Positions 43,905-55,371 of a stretch of DNA of 64,000 bases are shown in pieces. Position 1 is the stretch's first letter. Every line of letters starts with the position of its first letter. The translations under genes and the position numbers were made by a program. This DNA is from Vibrio tapetis subsp. tapetis. GTDB lineage: Bacteria; Pseudomonadota; Gammaproteobacteria; Enterobacterales; Vibrionaceae. The notes beneath the pieces are model-generated. The model was given only the letters and a program-made list of their open reading frames with translations, was not told the DNA's origin and searched no databases. The stretch is taken from contig NZ_LT960611.1 of NCBI RefSeq assembly GCF_900233005.1, positions 1,426,001-1,490,000 of the forward strand, read 5' to 3'.

Positions 43905-44489
43905 TTATTCGCTTAATCGTTTTTGATGACGTTCTCTGTTTTCTAACTTTTTCTCTGCGCTTTTTCTCAACATGACATAGACCGCGCCCGTACCACCGTG
44001 ATAACGCTGAGCGCTGTGGAAGCACATCACTTCTTGGATTTGCTCTAACCATGCTGCAACAAAACTTTTCATTAACGCCGGAGGATTCGAACGCTCTCCT
44101 TTGCCATGAACAATTATTACGGTTCTAACATCAAGTCGTTGGCATTGACGCAAAAACTTTAACACTTCATCCCGTGCTTCTTTCAAACTTTTTCGATGTA
44201 AGTCCAAGCGCGCTTGCAACGGATATTTACCCAGCCTCAACTTACGATAAACCCCCTCTTGTACCCCAGAACGCTTGAATTCAAGAAACCCATCAGGCTT
44301 AAGCATTGGAGCGTTATCAATAGAGAGGTACTCGGGATCACTTTCACTAAGATGAACAGCCGCTTCTTGCTTTGCGATATGAGCATCGGTTAGGTTGTGC
44401 TGCTTTTGAAGTACGGCTTTATCTTGAGAGATTGGCCTTACATCCGTCATCATCTGTGCAAACAGGTCAAGTTCATCTTCTTGAGTCAT
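43905..44489 (-). CDS. smrA: Smr-domain endonuclease SmrA-like
   Basis: The 194-residue product has a C-terminal Smr domain: LDLHRKSLKEARDEVLKFL, VRTVIIVHGKGERSNPPALM and HSAQRYHGGTGAVYVMLRKS, the LDxH and HGxG motifs expected for nicking endonuclease activity. The N-terminus (MTQEDELDLFAQMMTDVRPI) fits SmrA/YdaL. It stands alone between rluF and a DUF3149 gene. Confidence 0.9.
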   Translation of the reverse strand: MTQEDELDLFAQMMTDVRPISQDKAVLQKQHNLTDAHIAKQEAAVHLSESDPEYLSIDNAPMLKPDGFLEFKRSGVQEGVYRKLRLGKYPLQARLDLHRKSLKEARDEVLKFLRQCQRLDVRTVIIVHGKGERSNPPALMKSFVAAWLEQIQEVMCFHSAQRYHGGTGAVYVMLRKSAEKKLENRERHQKRLSE

Positions 44490-44652
44490 AACATCATCAA
44501 AAACGGTTTTCTAGATGCGGGTAATTATATACTCAAACGAGAAGAAATGGGAAAAGGCAAAAGGCATTTAGAGAAGAGTTTTTGTAACAGGCAAAGAAAT
44601 CCGGAGAAAGTAGTCCACTTCCCCCGGTGCAATTGATTCATTGCCAATCGAT

Positions 44653-44793
44653 CTAGTGAGGAGATTTGTCACTCATTACTTTATAGATGAAGAAGCTACC
44701 GAAAAATAGCATTAAACCTACAGTAATGAAGATGACGATCATTGAAGTCAAACCAACGGCATTACCAAATAGGAGATCAAGCCAAAAATCCAT
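44653..44793 (-). CDS. DUF3149 small membrane protein (46 aa)
   Basis: A 46-residue protein, MDFWLDLLFGNAVGLTSMIV then a hydrophobic helix to about residue 38 and the tail KVMSDKSPH. An AGAGGA site precedes the ATG. Size, N-terminus and single membrane segment fit the DUF3149 family of Gammaproteobacteria, of unknown function. The frame is too short for ordinary ORF thresholds. Confidence 0.8.
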   Translation of the reverse strand: MDFWLDLLFGNAVGLTSMIVIFITVGLMLFFGSFFIYKVMSDKSPH

Positions 44794-44985
44794 AAATCCT
44801 CTCTATGTGTATTGAAAGACAACCTCACATTAATACTTGCGTAACAAATCCGTCATGATCCAGATCAATTGAAATAGTTAAGCTATCTATAACCCTTTCC
44901 ACTTGAGGTTTCGGTCACATTTTACTCGAGTAGTACAAGAGTTAATCAAACAAACTAATATTCTGAAAAATTACAATAAAAACAC

Positions 44986-45013
44986 TTGCGTCTAAACTCA
45001 GAACCCGTAATAT
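44986..45013 (+). promoter_or_regulatory. Sigma-70 promoter of tRNA-Pro
   Basis: TTGCGT, 16 bases, TAATAT, 33 bases before the mature tRNA. Confidence 0.65.
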
Positions 45014-45046
45014 ACGCTTCGTTGTCAGAGCAAACCGACAACAACT

Positions 45047-45123
<77 letters not shown>

Positions 45124-45130
45124 TATATAG

Positions 45131-45161
45131 AAAAAAGCCTCATCATTGATGAGGCTTTTTT
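45131..45161 (+). terminator. Terminator of tRNA-Pro
   Basis: A 15-bp perfect stem (AAAAAAGCCTCATCA / TGATGAGGCTTTTTT) with T-run follows the tRNA by 7 bases. Confidence 0.92.
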
Positions 45162-45315
45162 CGTTTCAGAAGATGAGAAATCCAATACAAAGATAGAAGA
45201 CAGATACGGGCTTCGCCCTGAGAATACAGATAAAGCAAAAAACCAAAATGAGAACCTAACGTCTAGTGTGCTCTGCTATTTCCGTAATCTGCTTTTTCCA
45301 TATTCATCTCTTCTT

Positions 45316-45807
45316 TTACAAACACAATTCAATAAAGCTCGCTCTTGTTAATGCCGCTAAATCTTGTGGTGCTAGCTCTATCTCTAATCCCCGCTTACCA
45401 GCGCTAACGCAAATAGTATCCAAATCTAATGCAGATTGGTGGATAAAGGTAGGCAGAGCTTTCTTCTGCCCCAAAGGGCTGATCCCACCCACAACGTACC
45501 CCGTGGTCTTCTGAGCAATATCAGGATTCGCCATTTCAGCTTTCTTCGCCTTGGCTGCTTTAGCCGCCAATTTCAAATTCAATTTCTGTTCTACTGGGAT
45601 GATGGCCACCGCCAATGCCTTAGGGTTAGAATCCAACGCAAATAACAGTGTTTTAAATACCGTTTTAGGGTCTTGCCCTAATGCTTGCGCCGCTTCGAGT
45701 CCGTAACTTTCATGTTTGGGGTCATGCTGATATTGATGCACTTGGTGCGCGACTTTTTTCTTCTTAGCTAGATTAATGGCTGGTGTCATGGGAATACTCA
45801 TACTCAT
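45316..45807 (-). CDS. ybaK: Cys-tRNA(Pro)/Cys-tRNA(Cys) deacylase YbaK
   Basis: YbaK clears cysteine wrongly loaded on tRNA-Pro by prolyl-tRNA synthetase. The 163-residue product has the family motifs KTVFKTLLFALDSNPKALAV, the catalytic-lysine region EQKLNLKLAAKAAKAKKAEM, TGYVVGGISPLGQKKALPTF and CVSAGKRGLEIELAPQDL. The start could be any of the three Met codons (MSMSIPM). It lies downstream of ushA in the same direction, separated by a terminator. Confidence 0.94.
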   Translation of the reverse strand: MSMSIPMTPAINLAKKKKVAHQVHQYQHDPKHESYGLEAAQALGQDPKTVFKTLLFALDSNPKALAVAIIPVEQKLNLKLAAKAAKAKKAEMANPDIAQKTTGYVVGGISPLGQKKALPTFIHQSALDLDTICVSAGKRGLEIELAPQDLAALTRASFIELCL

Positions 45808-45809
45808 AA

Positions 45810-45837
45810 AAAGGCGAAGCAGTTATGCTTCGCCTTT
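45810..45837 (-). terminator. Terminator after the 5'-nucleotidase gene
   Basis: An 11-bp stem (AAAGGCGAAGC / GCTTCGCCTTT, 6-base loop) with a T-run on the minus strand. Confidence 0.88.
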
Positions 45838-45866
45838 ATCAAATAATATTTAAACCGTTAGGTCAA

Positions 45867-47525
45867 TTATTTGTATACCATTTCGCCTTTAGATGCGTAA
45901 TCTTCTACTTTGATTGGGCTGTTGCTTTCTAAGTAATCTTTTAGTACTTCAGCATCAACAAAACCAGTATTCACGTAACCTGGGTGGCTGTTTAGTTTAG
46001 GGTAACCGTCACCACCAGCTGCGTTGTAGCTAGGCACTGTGAAGCGGTAAGTTTTAGCTGGGTCTAGTGGCTTACCACCAATCACAACATTACTTACTTG
46101 ACCATTTTCAACGGTCATTGAAATACCAGCAAACTGTGCGTATGCACCTGAATCTACAGGCTTAGTGCCGACTACGTTTAGGTAGTCCATTACTTCAGCG
46201 CCCGTCATATCAGTGTAAGTCAGGATATTTGCAAATGGTTGAACCGTTAGTACGTCTTTATAGGTTACGTCGCCACCTTCAATAGAATCACGAACGCCAC
46301 CTGAGTTCATCACAGCAAAATCAGCTTTAGCACGAACCATGTGTGCTGTTGCGATTAAGCGGCCAAGGTTAGTCTGCTCAAAACGAACCACATTACGGTC
46401 GCCTTCTAGCTTACCGTTTGTTGTTGCAATTTTAACATTAAGCTCAGCTTGACCTTGGTTTTGGAAAGGTTCTAAGAACGCAAGAACTTCTGCATCTTGC
46501 TTAATTTCATCTTCGATAAGAACACGTTGTTTCTTGCCGTCGATTTTCACTTTCTTCTTCAAGTTTACTGGAATCAGGTCGTAGCTCACCATTTCTAGCT
46601 CGCCATTACGGAATTCGTAATCAGCGCGGCCTACGTATTTGCCCCACTCGTGCGCTTGAACAATCCAAGTACCGTTTTGTTGATCTGGCTTACACTCGTC
46701 TGCAGGCTGGAACTTCTTCGTGATAACGTTCGGTCCTTCCATACACACAGGCTCTTGAGAGTGACCACCTACGATCATATCCAGAGAACCTTCATTTAGG
46801 TAGCGAGCCAATGCTACGTCACCCGGTGCGTTGATACCACGCTTACCATCTTCGTAGTGACCCATGTGAGTTACTGCGAAAATTAAGTCTGGTTTTTCTG
46901 TTTTCTCGATTTCAGCGATCAATTTCTTCGCTTCAACTTTCGGGTCGCGGAAATCAAGGCTATTAATGTACTCAGGGTTACCAATCTTTGCCGTATCTTC
47001 AGTAGTTAGGCCGATAACAGCAATCTTAATGCCTTGTTTTTCGAACATTTGATAAGCTTGGTATTTACGTTCGCCCGTTGCTTTATCGTAAATGTTGGCA
47101 GAAAGCATAGGGAAACCGCCCCACTTAATCTGCTTTTCTAGAACTTCTAACGGGTTATCAAACTCGTGGTTACCCAATGCCATTGCATCGTAACCCAGCA
47201 TTTTCATGCCTTTAAAATCTGGTTCTGCATCTTGCAAATCAGACTCTGGAACACCTGTATTAATGTCACCACCAGACAACAGCAATACGCTACCACCGTC
47301 AGCACGAATCTCTGTACGCAGTTCATCAATTAACGTCTTACGAGCAGCCATGCCGTACTCGCCATATTTATTCTGCCAAAAACGACCGTGATGATCATTG
47401 GTATGCAAAACCGTTAGCTTATAAGTTGTATCTGCATCCCACGCTGGAGCTTGTGATGCACAGCCAGTAAGAGTGGCAAGAATAGCTGCGCTAATAGCAA
47501 CTTTTAGATTTAGGCGTTCCTTCAT
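45867..47525 (-). CDS. ushA: 5'-nucleotidase/UDP-sugar hydrolase lipoprotein
   Basis: The enzyme dephosphorylates external nucleotides so that nucleosides can be taken up. The 552-residue product has a lipobox LTGC (Cys22), the calcineurin-like metallophosphatase domain (HTNDHHGRF, LSGGDINTG, GNHEFDNP, TMGH-like VTHMGHYEDG, GGHSQEP) and the C-terminal 5'-nucleotidase domain (AVMNSGGVRDSIEGGDVTY). Vibrio homologues are membrane-anchored nucleotidases sometimes called NutA. It is monocistronic. Confidence 0.95.
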   Translation of the reverse strand: MKERLNLKVAISAAILATLTGCASQAPAWDADTTYKLTVLHTNDHHGRFWQNKYGEYGMAARKTLIDELRTEIRADGGSVLLLSGGDINTGVPESDLQDAEPDFKGMKMLGYDAMALGNHEFDNPLEVLEKQIKWGGFPMLSANIYDKATGERKYQAYQMFEKQGIKIAVIGLTTEDTAKIGNPEYINSLDFRDPKVEAKKLIAEIEKTEKPDLIFAVTHMGHYEDGKRGINAPGDVALARYLNEGSLDMIVGGHSQEPVCMEGPNVITKKFQPADECKPDQQNGTWIVQAHEWGKYVGRADYEFRNGELEMVSYDLIPVNLKKKVKIDGKKQRVLIEDEIKQDAEVLAFLEPFQNQGQAELNVKIATTNGKLEGDRNVVRFEQTNLGRLIATAHMVRAKADFAVMNSGGVRDSIEGGDVTYKDVLTVQPFANILTYTDMTGAEVMDYLNVVGTKPVDSGAYAQFAGISMTVENGQVSNVVIGGKPLDPAKTYRFTVPSYNAAGGDGYPKLNSHPGYVNTGFVDAEVLKDYLESNSPIKVEDYASKGEMVYK

Positions 47526-47873
47526 GCTTAGTAACCTTTTTAATTAGTAGAGGAGAGGTTAAACCCACACTGTATTTGTAGTTTAAATTGGCTCATATCG
47601 TGGCTTAACCTTAAAAACATGAACAAGTTTAAATTAACCTAAAGAAACAACCATAGCGATTTCATATTTATGACGAATAGATCACTATTCTTAGCATCGT
47701 AAACTGTAACAACATGACCCACTTTCAATTTGGATAAAACCAAGATCACAGGCAAACGATTACGCAAAATAGACGAAAATGGCTACAATTTTATCAATAC
47801 AACAAATAATCCGTATAGATTTTAACTAAACACTCCCGTATGCTGTGCTGCTACTTAATAATGTGCGTAAAAT
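47526..47873. other. Divergent leader region of ushA and chemoreceptor
   Basis: This 348-base gap holds no gene. I find no clear sigma-28, sigma-54 or CRP site. The sequence is AT-rich, without obvious repeats. Confidence 0.5.
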
Positions 47874-49775
47874 ATGACTAATTTTATAAAGAATACCTCA
47901 CTGAAAGTCAAAATAACCTTATCGGTTTTAACCTGTATTTCAATTTTGGCAACCATTTTAACCTGGCAAGCATCCAACACCTTGTTTGATCAAACCCGCT
48001 ATGGGGTTTACAGCCGTGCCATCAGTACTTCAAATGCAGCTAGTGACTCTTTATCTTATTGGTTAAGTAGCCACAAAAGCGTTGTCGAAGGCATGTCACA
48101 GGTTGATACCTTACAACAAGCGATCGATATCATGCCGCTGGCAAAAAAAGCGGGTAACTTTGATGAAATGTTTTACGCTGAGTTAAATGGTGATCTCTAC
48201 CCTACGGGTCAATCTGAACCTCACCCAGGATTTGATGCTAATTCTCGTGACTGGTTTCAAATAGCAAAACAAACCCGCTCAACTTATGTTTCTAAACCCT
48301 ATGCTGGAGCGCAAGACGGTGAAACGCTCATCACCATTTCGACTCCTGTCATTTCTAATGGCAGCATCATTGGCATTATGGGTGCCGACTTAAAGCTAAA
48401 ATCGCTACAAAAAGCCATTAATGAATACGAAGTCGGAACCAATGCGTTTGCCATGATGCTAAATAAAGAGGGCGTTATATTAGCTCACCCTCAAAGCAAC
48501 ATGCTGATGAAACGACTGACTGATTTTGCCCCAAATATCAACATCGGTAATATGAATGCGGCAATTCAAGACAATCGCATTGAAAGCGTTATGCGTAATG
48601 GCAAAGAAAAACTGGTTTACTTCATTGAAGTGCCAAATTCCGATTGGATTTTCGCCATTGAGATGGATCGCGAAACAGAAGAAGCAAACCATGCCAGTTT
48701 ATTAAAAGAATTAATTATCGTGGCTGTCGTTGTAGCGGCGCTTATGATTGTCTTTATTTGGTGGCTAATCACTTTCCTTCTTGGCGGACTAACTCAAGTT
48801 ACACGAGCATTGGAAGCCATTTCTGAAGGTGATGGTGACCTAACTCAGCGCATTGAGGTTCGCAGCCAAGATGAAGTTGGCAAGCTGGCACAGAGCTTTA
48901 ACCAATTCGTTGAGAAAATGCATACCTTGGTATCAAACATTCATCACCACTCAACGCATCTTTCCAAGCAAGCCGATATCACAGCCGCCCATGCGAATGA
49001 CAGCGCAGCTCGTATCGATCACCAGATGCAAGAAATCAATATGGTGGCAACGGCAGTAACCGAAATGTCTAGTGCCACTCAAGAAATTGCCAACAATGCT
49101 GAAAATACTGCCCGTGAAGGCGCGCAGACGGTCACCATTTCTAATGAAGGTGAACGCGAAGTATTGAATAGTCAAAATTCTATTCTCGCGTTGGCAACTG
49201 ATATTAGTGATGCAACCAATGTAATCCAAGAGTTAGAGCAGCGCACCAAAGAAATCAGCGGTATCTTGTCGACCATTCAAGATATTGCAGAGCAAACAAA
49301 CCTACTCGCATTGAATGCAGCAATCGAGGCTGCTCGTGCAGGTGAACAAGGTCGTGGTCGTGGTTTTGCCGTTGTTGCTGATGAAGTTCGAGTTCTTAGC
49401 CAACGTACTCATGACGCAACGGAAGAGATCAATAAGAACATTGTCACTCTTCAAACCACCACCAATCGCGCAGTAGGTTCTATGCAGACGAGTCAAGACA
49501 ATGCAGAGAAAGCGGTAAATGATGGACGTGTCGCATCTGAAAGCTTGCAACGTATTACGCAGTCAGCAAACTTAATCAATGACATGGCGAGCCAAATAGC
49601 CGCAGCAGCCGAGGAACAATCTTTGGTGACAGCAGAAATTACTCGTAACACTAACGAAGTAAAAGATGTCTCTGACGATTTAGCAAGCCAAGCTCAAGTA
49701 GCCAGCTCTCAAGCATCTGAACTGAACAGTATTTCGAACGAATTGTTCCAAGAAGTGTCTCGCTTCAAGTTATAG
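47874..49775 (+). CDS. Methyl-accepting chemotaxis protein with dCache domain
   Basis: The 633-residue receptor has a membrane segment at about 12-32, a periplasmic dCache domain (about 40-270; [20 protein letters not shown] and [11 protein letters not shown] are typical of amino-acid-sensing PAS/Cache folds), a second membrane segment at about 277-302, HAMP ([20 protein letters not shown]) and a cytoplasmic signalling domain with the tip [20 protein letters not shown]. The ligand is not known. No pentapeptide CheR tether is seen at the C-terminus. The start has no good ribosome site. Confidence 0.95.
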   Translation: MTNFIKNTSLKVKITLSVLTCISILATILTWQASNTLFDQTRYGVYSRAISTSNAASDSLSYWLSSHKSVVEGMSQVDTLQQAIDIMPLAKKAGNFDEMFYAELNGDLYPTGQSEPHPGFDANSRDWFQIAKQTRSTYVSKPYAGAQDGETLITISTPVISNGSIIGIMGADLKLKSLQKAINEYEVGTNAFAMMLNKEGVILAHPQSNMLMKRLTDFAPNINIGNMNAAIQDNRIESVMRNGKEKLVYFIEVPNSDWIFAIEMDRETEEANHASLLKELIIVAVVVAALMIVFIWWLITFLLGGLTQVTRALEAISEGDGDLTQRIEVRSQDEVGKLAQSFNQFVEKMHTLVSNIHHHSTHLSKQADITAAHANDSAARIDHQMQEINMVATAVTEMSSATQEIANNAENTAREGAQTVTISNEGEREVLNSQNSILALATDISDATNVIQELEQRTKEISGILSTIQDIAEQTNLLALNAAIEAARAGEQGRGRGFAVVADEVRVLSQRTHDATEEINKNIVTLQTTTNRAVGSMQTSQDNAEKAVNDGRVASESLQRITQSANLINDMASQIAAAAEEQSLVTAEITRNTNEVKDVSDDLASQAQVASSQASELNSISNELFQEVSRFKL

Positions 49776-49795
49776 CAACAAACTAAACTTAGAAC

Positions 49796-49851
49796 GAAAA
49801 AAAGCCGCGATACACTCTCTCTTTTGAGTAAAAGTGTATAGCGGCTTTTTT
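49796..49851. terminator. Bidirectional terminator between the chemoreceptor gene and kdsA
   Basis: A long stem of about 19 pairs with one mismatch (AAAAAAGCCGC, ATACACT ... AGTGTAT, GCGGCTTTTTT) with T-runs on both strands. Confidence 0.9.
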
Positions 49852-49863
49852 ATCGACTTCGGA

Positions 49864-50736
<873 letters not shown>

Positions 50737-50745
50737 TCAACCCAA

Positions 50746-51555
50746 TTAATGGATTGTAATTGAAGTTTTGTTCATATTGTTAACTTGAGCTTTCAACAAC
50801 TCTGCCGCGGGATCATCGGGACACTGGTCAATAAAGAACTGGTAATCCGTTGCTGCTATTTGATGGCAATCTAGCTGTTGATAAATAAACCCACGGTCGC
50901 GAATTTCATACGGGTCGTCTGGAACAAAGGTCAGTGCCAAGTCAGTACAAGCAAGAGCCAAAGTATAGCGTTCTTCTCTTAACAGCGCCCCTTTAGCCAA
51001 TGCGAGCCAGCGTCCAATCACCGTTGGATTATCTGCAGTAGCTAAGTGCTCAGGTTGCAGTTTTGCCAATGGGCCATCATGACCGATCAGCCACGCCAGC
51101 AACATTTGCTCACCTACATACTCGCCAGTAAATGGGTTGATGTATTGTGGGCGTTCGTTAAACCACGTCACTTTAACCAAAAACTGCGTAGGAAAAGTCA
51201 CCCCTTCGATCGGGAACCCTAACTTACGTCCAAAATATAACAATAATGCGCCCAAGCTTACTGGAATGCCTTTACGGCGTTCTAACACTTTATCAATGAA
51301 AGCATTTTCAGATGAAAAGTAAGCTTCGTTGTCCCCTGTGAACTTCCATTCATGGTAGAACAGTCGTAAAAAAGACTCGAATTTCTGTTGCTCATTCGAC
51401 TCAATGCTAAGCGTTTGCTCCGCATCTTCTAACAAACGTTGTAACTCAGCTTTCGCCCATTGGTTTTGTGTTTCAGGATTGATCGCAGAGTTTAAAGCCA
51501 ATGCGCCTTCCACAAGTTCCATGTTGTCGAAGTCTTCGTCAAACAAATTCAACAT
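50746..51555 (-). CDS. sirB1: SirB1-family transglutaminase-like protein
   Basis: The 269-residue product has a transglutaminase-like N-terminal domain (RLFYHEWKFTGDNEAYFSSE, then KGIPVSLGALLLYFGRKLGF and GVTFPTQFLVKVTW) and a C-terminal tetratricopeptide-like region (TLALACTDLALTFVPDDPYE). The usual transglutaminase Cys is replaced by Ser in PVSLG, as in this family, so catalysis is doubtful. It starts 3 bases after sirB2. Exact function unknown. Confidence 0.88.
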   Translation of the reverse strand: MLNLFDEDFDNMELVEGALALNSAINPETQNQWAKAELQRLLEDAEQTLSIESNEQQKFESFLRLFYHEWKFTGDNEAYFSSENAFIDKVLERRKGIPVSLGALLLYFGRKLGFPIEGVTFPTQFLVKVTWFNERPQYINPFTGEYVGEQMLLAWLIGHDGPLAKLQPEHLATADNPTVIGRWLALAKGALLREERYTLALACTDLALTFVPDDPYEIRDRGFIYQQLDCHQIAATDYQFFIDQCPDDPAAELLKAQVNNMNKTSITIH

Positions 51556-51558
51556 AAT

Positions 51559-51942
51559 TTACCCTAAGAAAGTAGGCACTTTGGTCATTGCTATTTTGCC
51601 TGCCATTGCAAGCCAACCAAGTGCACCAAAGAATGCAAAACCTCTCAGCAGCTGGTTTTTACCATAATGCAAAGCAAAGAAACCCAGTGCGATATAAGCC
51701 ATAACGCAAGTAAGCTTTTCAGTTAACCAAACCGCTGAAGGTGTGAATGGGATGAATCCTGTCAACATAATGAGTGCGATACCGGAAAGTAATAAAACGG
51801 CATCGTTAATATGCGGGACTCGTTTAAGGAATTCAGATTCGAGCTTTGGTGATTTAGCGACCATCAAAGCATAACGAATAACAAAAAGTATAACGCTGAG
51901 AGCAATCGTCAGCATATGAAAATGTTTTAGAGCTGCGTACAT
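51559..51942 (-). CDS. sirB2: SirB2-family membrane protein
   Basis: A 127-residue integral membrane protein with four hydrophobic segments and the family motifs HFHMLTIALSVILFVIRYAL and RVPHINDAVLLLSGIALI. Known as SirB2/YchQ; function unresolved. It lies between prmC (35 bases upstream) and sirB1 in one direction, as in many Gammaproteobacteria. Confidence 0.92.
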   Translation of the reverse strand: MYAALKHFHMLTIALSVILFVIRYALMVAKSPKLESEFLKRVPHINDAVLLLSGIALIMLTGFIPFTPSAVWLTEKLTCVMAYIALGFFALHYGKNQLLRGFAFFGALGWLAMAGKIAMTKVPTFLG

Positions 51943-51977
51943 GGATGTTCTGCTTCTAGTTATTAGGGTCTATTGAC

Positions 51978-52862
51978 CTAGTTAGTATAACGCCCCAGTG
52001 TGACTCGGTCGTTTCCAGCATAATCTTGAGCTGTTTCGACATCTGTGTATCCGAAACTCTGCATCATTTCACGTACAGCTTGTCCTTGCTCAAAACCATG
52101 TTCCATTAGTAACCAACCAGCTTCGACAAGAAACTGACGGCCATGGTTTGCGATATACGTAAGGTCAGCCATACCTTTTTCCTCAGCAACCAAAGCTGAT
52201 AAGGGTTCGAAGCGGACATCACCTTGCACTAAATGAGGATCGTCTTTTTCTATATAAGGTGGATTACTGACAATACATGCAAACTTTGTTCCGTCTTCTA
52301 AGGGTGTAAACCAACTTCCCTGTAAAAAACGGCTATTTGTTAGTGCTAATCTCTTAGCATTCTCACAGGCTAAGGCCTGAGCTTCAGGTCGAATATCAAT
52401 ACCTGTCAATGAATGATTCGGTAACTCTGATGCCAGCGCCAAAGCAATGGCGCCAGTACCCGTACCAAGATCCAATATACGACAAGGCTTCGTTGGTATT
52501 TTGTCTAACGCCAACTCAACCAAACGCTCTGTATCGGGCCTTGGTATCAAGGTAGAAGGCTCTACCTTTAATGGCAAAGACCAAAATTCTCGCTCACCTA
52601 AGATATAAGCGACAGGTTCACCTTGTTTACGTCTTGCCATGACAGTTTCAAAGTCAGCTAACTGCTCTTTTGTCAGTTCACGCTCTGGCCAAGTAAGTAA
52701 GTAACTTCTTGGTTTATCCAATACGTGGCAAAGAAGAACCGCGGCATCAAGTGAAGGTGAGTCACTGCCACTCGCCAGTAATTCAATACTCGCGCTTTTC
52801 AGTTGCGCCTCTATCGAAAGAAGAGGCACAGAGTCTGTTTCTGACGGTGAATGTTCGAACAT
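51978..52862 (-). CDS. prmC: Release-factor glutamine methyltransferase PrmC
   Basis: PrmC methylates the GGQ glutamine of release factors RF1 and RF2. The 294-residue product has an N-terminal helical domain and a SAM-binding domain with ILDLGTGTGAIALALA and the substrate motif NPPYIEKDDPHL. It starts 4 bases after prfA, the gene for its substrate RF1. It is slightly long at the N-terminus (MFEHSPSETDSVPL); the start could be internal. Confidence 0.96.
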   Translation of the reverse strand: MFEHSPSETDSVPLLSIEAQLKSASIELLASGSDSPSLDAAVLLCHVLDKPRSYLLTWPERELTKEQLADFETVMARRKQGEPVAYILGEREFWSLPLKVEPSTLIPRPDTERLVELALDKIPTKPCRILDLGTGTGAIALALASELPNHSLTGIDIRPEAQALACENAKRLALTNSRFLQGSWFTPLEDGTKFACIVSNPPYIEKDDPHLVQGDVRFEPLSALVAEEKGMADLTYIANHGRQFLVEAGWLLMEHGFEQGQAVREMMQSFGYTDVETAQDYAGNDRVTLGRYTN

Positions 52863-52866
52863 ATAA

Positions 52867-53955
52867 TTAGTTATGCTCTGAAAGTGCAGCCAGTTGATCC
52901 GCTTGGTGCTCAGTCATTACTGGGTCAACCAAACATTGTAGATCCCCTTCCATCACTTCGTTTAGACGGTAAAGCGTCAAGTTGATGCGATGATCGGATA
53001 CACGGCCTTGTGGGTAGTTGTAAGTACGAATACGGTCACTACGGTCACCTGAACCTAATAGGTTACGACGAGTATCAGACACTTCAGCCGCACGTCTTGC
53101 TTCTTCCGCTTGTGTAATTCGAGCGGCAAGTACTGCCATCGCTTTCGCTTTGTTCTTATGTTGTGAACGCTCATCTTGACACTCAACAACGGTACCGGTT
53201 GGTAAGTGAGTAATACGAATTGCAGAATCGGTGGTGTTAACGTGCTGACCACCCGCGCCTGACGCACGGAAAGTATCAATTTTTAAATCGCCCGCTTTGA
53301 TTTCTGGAATCTCTGCTTCTGGGATTTCAGCCATCACAGCAACAGTACATGCTGAAGTGTGTACACGACCTTGAGATTCAGTTTCTGGCACTCGCTGAAC
53401 ACGGTGGCCGCCTGACTCAAATTTCAAAATACCGTAAGCGCCATCACCGCTGACTTTTGCGATCATTTCTTTAAAGCCACCTTGCTCTGAAACATTCGAG
53501 CTCATGACTTCAACACGCCAACCTTTTTTCTCTGCGTACTTACTGTACAAGCGGAAAAGGTTACCAGCGAAAATGCCCGCTTCATCACCACCAGCACCCG
53601 CACGGATTTCTAAGAAGCAGTTGCGATCATCGTTAGGATCTTTTGGAAGCAAGAGAATTTGCAGATCAGCAGTCAACTTTTCAATGTTAGCTTTTGATTC
53701 TTTAATTTCTTCTTGCGCCATTTCACGCATTTCTGCGTCGTCTTCTTTGGCCATTTCCTCAGCCGCAACCAAGTCTTCTTGAGCTTGTTCGTAAGCTTGA
53801 AAGCACTGAGTTAGCTCTTCCAGTTGAGAATATTCTTTAGAAAGCGCGCGAAACTTGTTTTGATCGCCGATAACGCCTGGATCACCAAGTAAATGCTGCA
53901 CTTCTTCATAACGCTCAACCAGCGTTTGAAGTTTGGTCAAAATAGAAGGATTCAT
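52867..53955 (-). CDS. prfA: Peptide chain release factor 1
   Basis: RF1 ends translation at UAA and UAG. The 362-residue product contains the stop-codon-reading region with PET ([16 protein letters not shown]) and the catalytic GGQ loop in [20 protein letters not shown]. Length is standard. It lies 16 bases after hemA and 4 bases before prmC. Confidence 0.98.
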   Translation of the reverse strand: MNPSILTKLQTLVERYEEVQHLLGDPGVIGDQNKFRALSKEYSQLEELTQCFQAYEQAQEDLVAAEEMAKEDDAEMREMAQEEIKESKANIEKLTADLQILLLPKDPNDDRNCFLEIRAGAGGDEAGIFAGNLFRLYSKYAEKKGWRVEVMSSNVSEQGGFKEMIAKVSGDGAYGILKFESGGHRVQRVPETESQGRVHTSACTVAVMAEIPEAEIPEIKAGDLKIDTFRASGAGGQHVNTTDSAIRITHLPTGTVVECQDERSQHKNKAKAMAVLAARITQAEEARRAAEVSDTRRNLLGSGDRSDRIRTYNYPQGRVSDHRINLTLYRLNEVMEGDLQCLVDPVMTEHQADQLAALSEHN

Positions 53956-53971
53956 AATTTTCTTTATTTAG

Positions 53972-55228
53972 TTACGAGTCTTCGAGGCCGAGACTCTGTC
54001 TGATGACGGTTAATTTTGCAGGTTCACCTTGCTCTGCGGCACTTTGCAGCGCACGAGTCGGAGCATGGATCAATTTGTTGGTCAGCTTATTACTAAGCTC
54101 TACCAGAATTTTGCTTGGATCAGCACCTGCCTCTAGAGATTGTAGACTTTTCGTCAACAGATCTTCACGAATTTGGTTGGCAGAGTACCGATAGTCTCGA
54201 ATGCTGTCTACTGCTTGTAGTGAACGGAGCCAACTCATGAAGGCTGCACTCTCTTCAGAAACGATGGCTTCCGCTTGAATCGCTTCTACTTTTCGCTGCT
54301 CTATATTACGGTCAACGATGGATTGCAAATCATCTACGGTATACAGATAGGCGTCGTTTAATTCGCTCACTTGTGATTCCACATCCCTTGGTACCGCGAT
54401 ATCAACCAGTAAAATAGGTTGATGCTTTCTGGCCTTCAACGCTGTTTCTACCATTCCTTTACCAATGATAGGCAGTGGGCTTGCGGTAGAACTGATGACA
54501 ATATCTGCGCGATGAAGGTGATCGGGTATTTCAGGTAAGCTGATGACGGTCGCGCCAAATTGTTCTGCCAGCCCTAACGCTCTTTCTTTGGTTCGATTGG
54601 CAACAATCATTTCTTTACAACCATGACCATCTAAGTGCTTAGCAACCAGCTCTATGGTCTCGCCCGCACCTACCAAAAGAATGGTGGTATCTTCAATAGA
54701 TTCGAATATTTGTTTGGCGAGCGTACACGCAGCGTAAGCAACAGAAACGGCGTTACCACCAATTTCAGTTTCGGTTCTGACCCGCTTTGCTACAGAGAAA
54801 GCTTTTTGAAACAGCTTTTCCATCGCGGCATCCACCGCTTTATGTTCTCTTGCATCTGAAAAAGATTGTTTCACTTGCCCTAAAATTTGTGGCTCACCTA
54901 ACACCAGCGAATCCAAACCACACGATACACGCATCAAATGCTTTATGGCCGCTTGCTCTTCATGGATGTAAAGGCTAGACATGAGATCTTCTGGTTTCAC
55001 ATTGTGAAACTGTGTCAACCAGTCAATTAACCGCCCTTTACCTTCTTGCTTTACATTGCAATACAGCTCAGTTCGATTACAAGTTGAAAGTATAACCCCA
55101 CCTTTTACATGGTTATTTGCTGCGAATTCTTTTAGAGCTTTTGTAAGCTTATCTGGTGAAAAGGCGACTTTTTCGCGCAAATCAACCGAAGCGGTATTGT
55201 GATTGATACCTATAGCAAGCAAAGACAT
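53972..55228 (-). CDS. hemA: Glutamyl-tRNA reductase
   Basis: HemA reduces glutamyl-tRNA to glutamate-1-semialdehyde, the first step of tetrapyrrole synthesis. The 418-residue product has the catalytic Cys50 in [11 protein letters not shown], the NADPH-binding [17 protein letters not shown] region and a C-terminal dimerisation helix. It is first in the series with prfA, prmC and sirB, divergent from lolB as in E. coli. Confidence 0.97.
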   Translation of the reverse strand: MSLLAIGINHNTASVDLREKVAFSPDKLTKALKEFAANNHVKGGVILSTCNRTELYCNVKQEGKGRLIDWLTQFHNVKPEDLMSSLYIHEEQAAIKHLMRVSCGLDSLVLGEPQILGQVKQSFSDAREHKAVDAAMEKLFQKAFSVAKRVRTETEIGGNAVSVAYAACTLAKQIFESIEDTTILLVGAGETIELVAKHLDGHGCKEMIVANRTKERALGLAEQFGATVISLPEIPDHLHRADIVISSTASPLPIIGKGMVETALKARKHQPILLVDIAVPRDVESQVSELNDAYLYTVDDLQSIVDRNIEQRKVEAIQAEAIVSEESAAFMSWLRSLQAVDSIRDYRYSANQIREDLLTKSLQSLEAGADPSKILVELSNKLTNKLIHAPTRALQSAAEQGEPAKLTVIRQSLGLEDS

Positions 55229-55371
55229 GTAATGAGCGTTCTCTGTCCAGAGTGGTGTAAGACCGGGAATTTTACTTTATGGGAGAGCCTATTTAAAGAG
55301 GGGATTTTCTGAGTTCGTGATTTCAATGCTATAGTAAGCCACATTATTGGTATTTTGAGGTTTGAATTCGG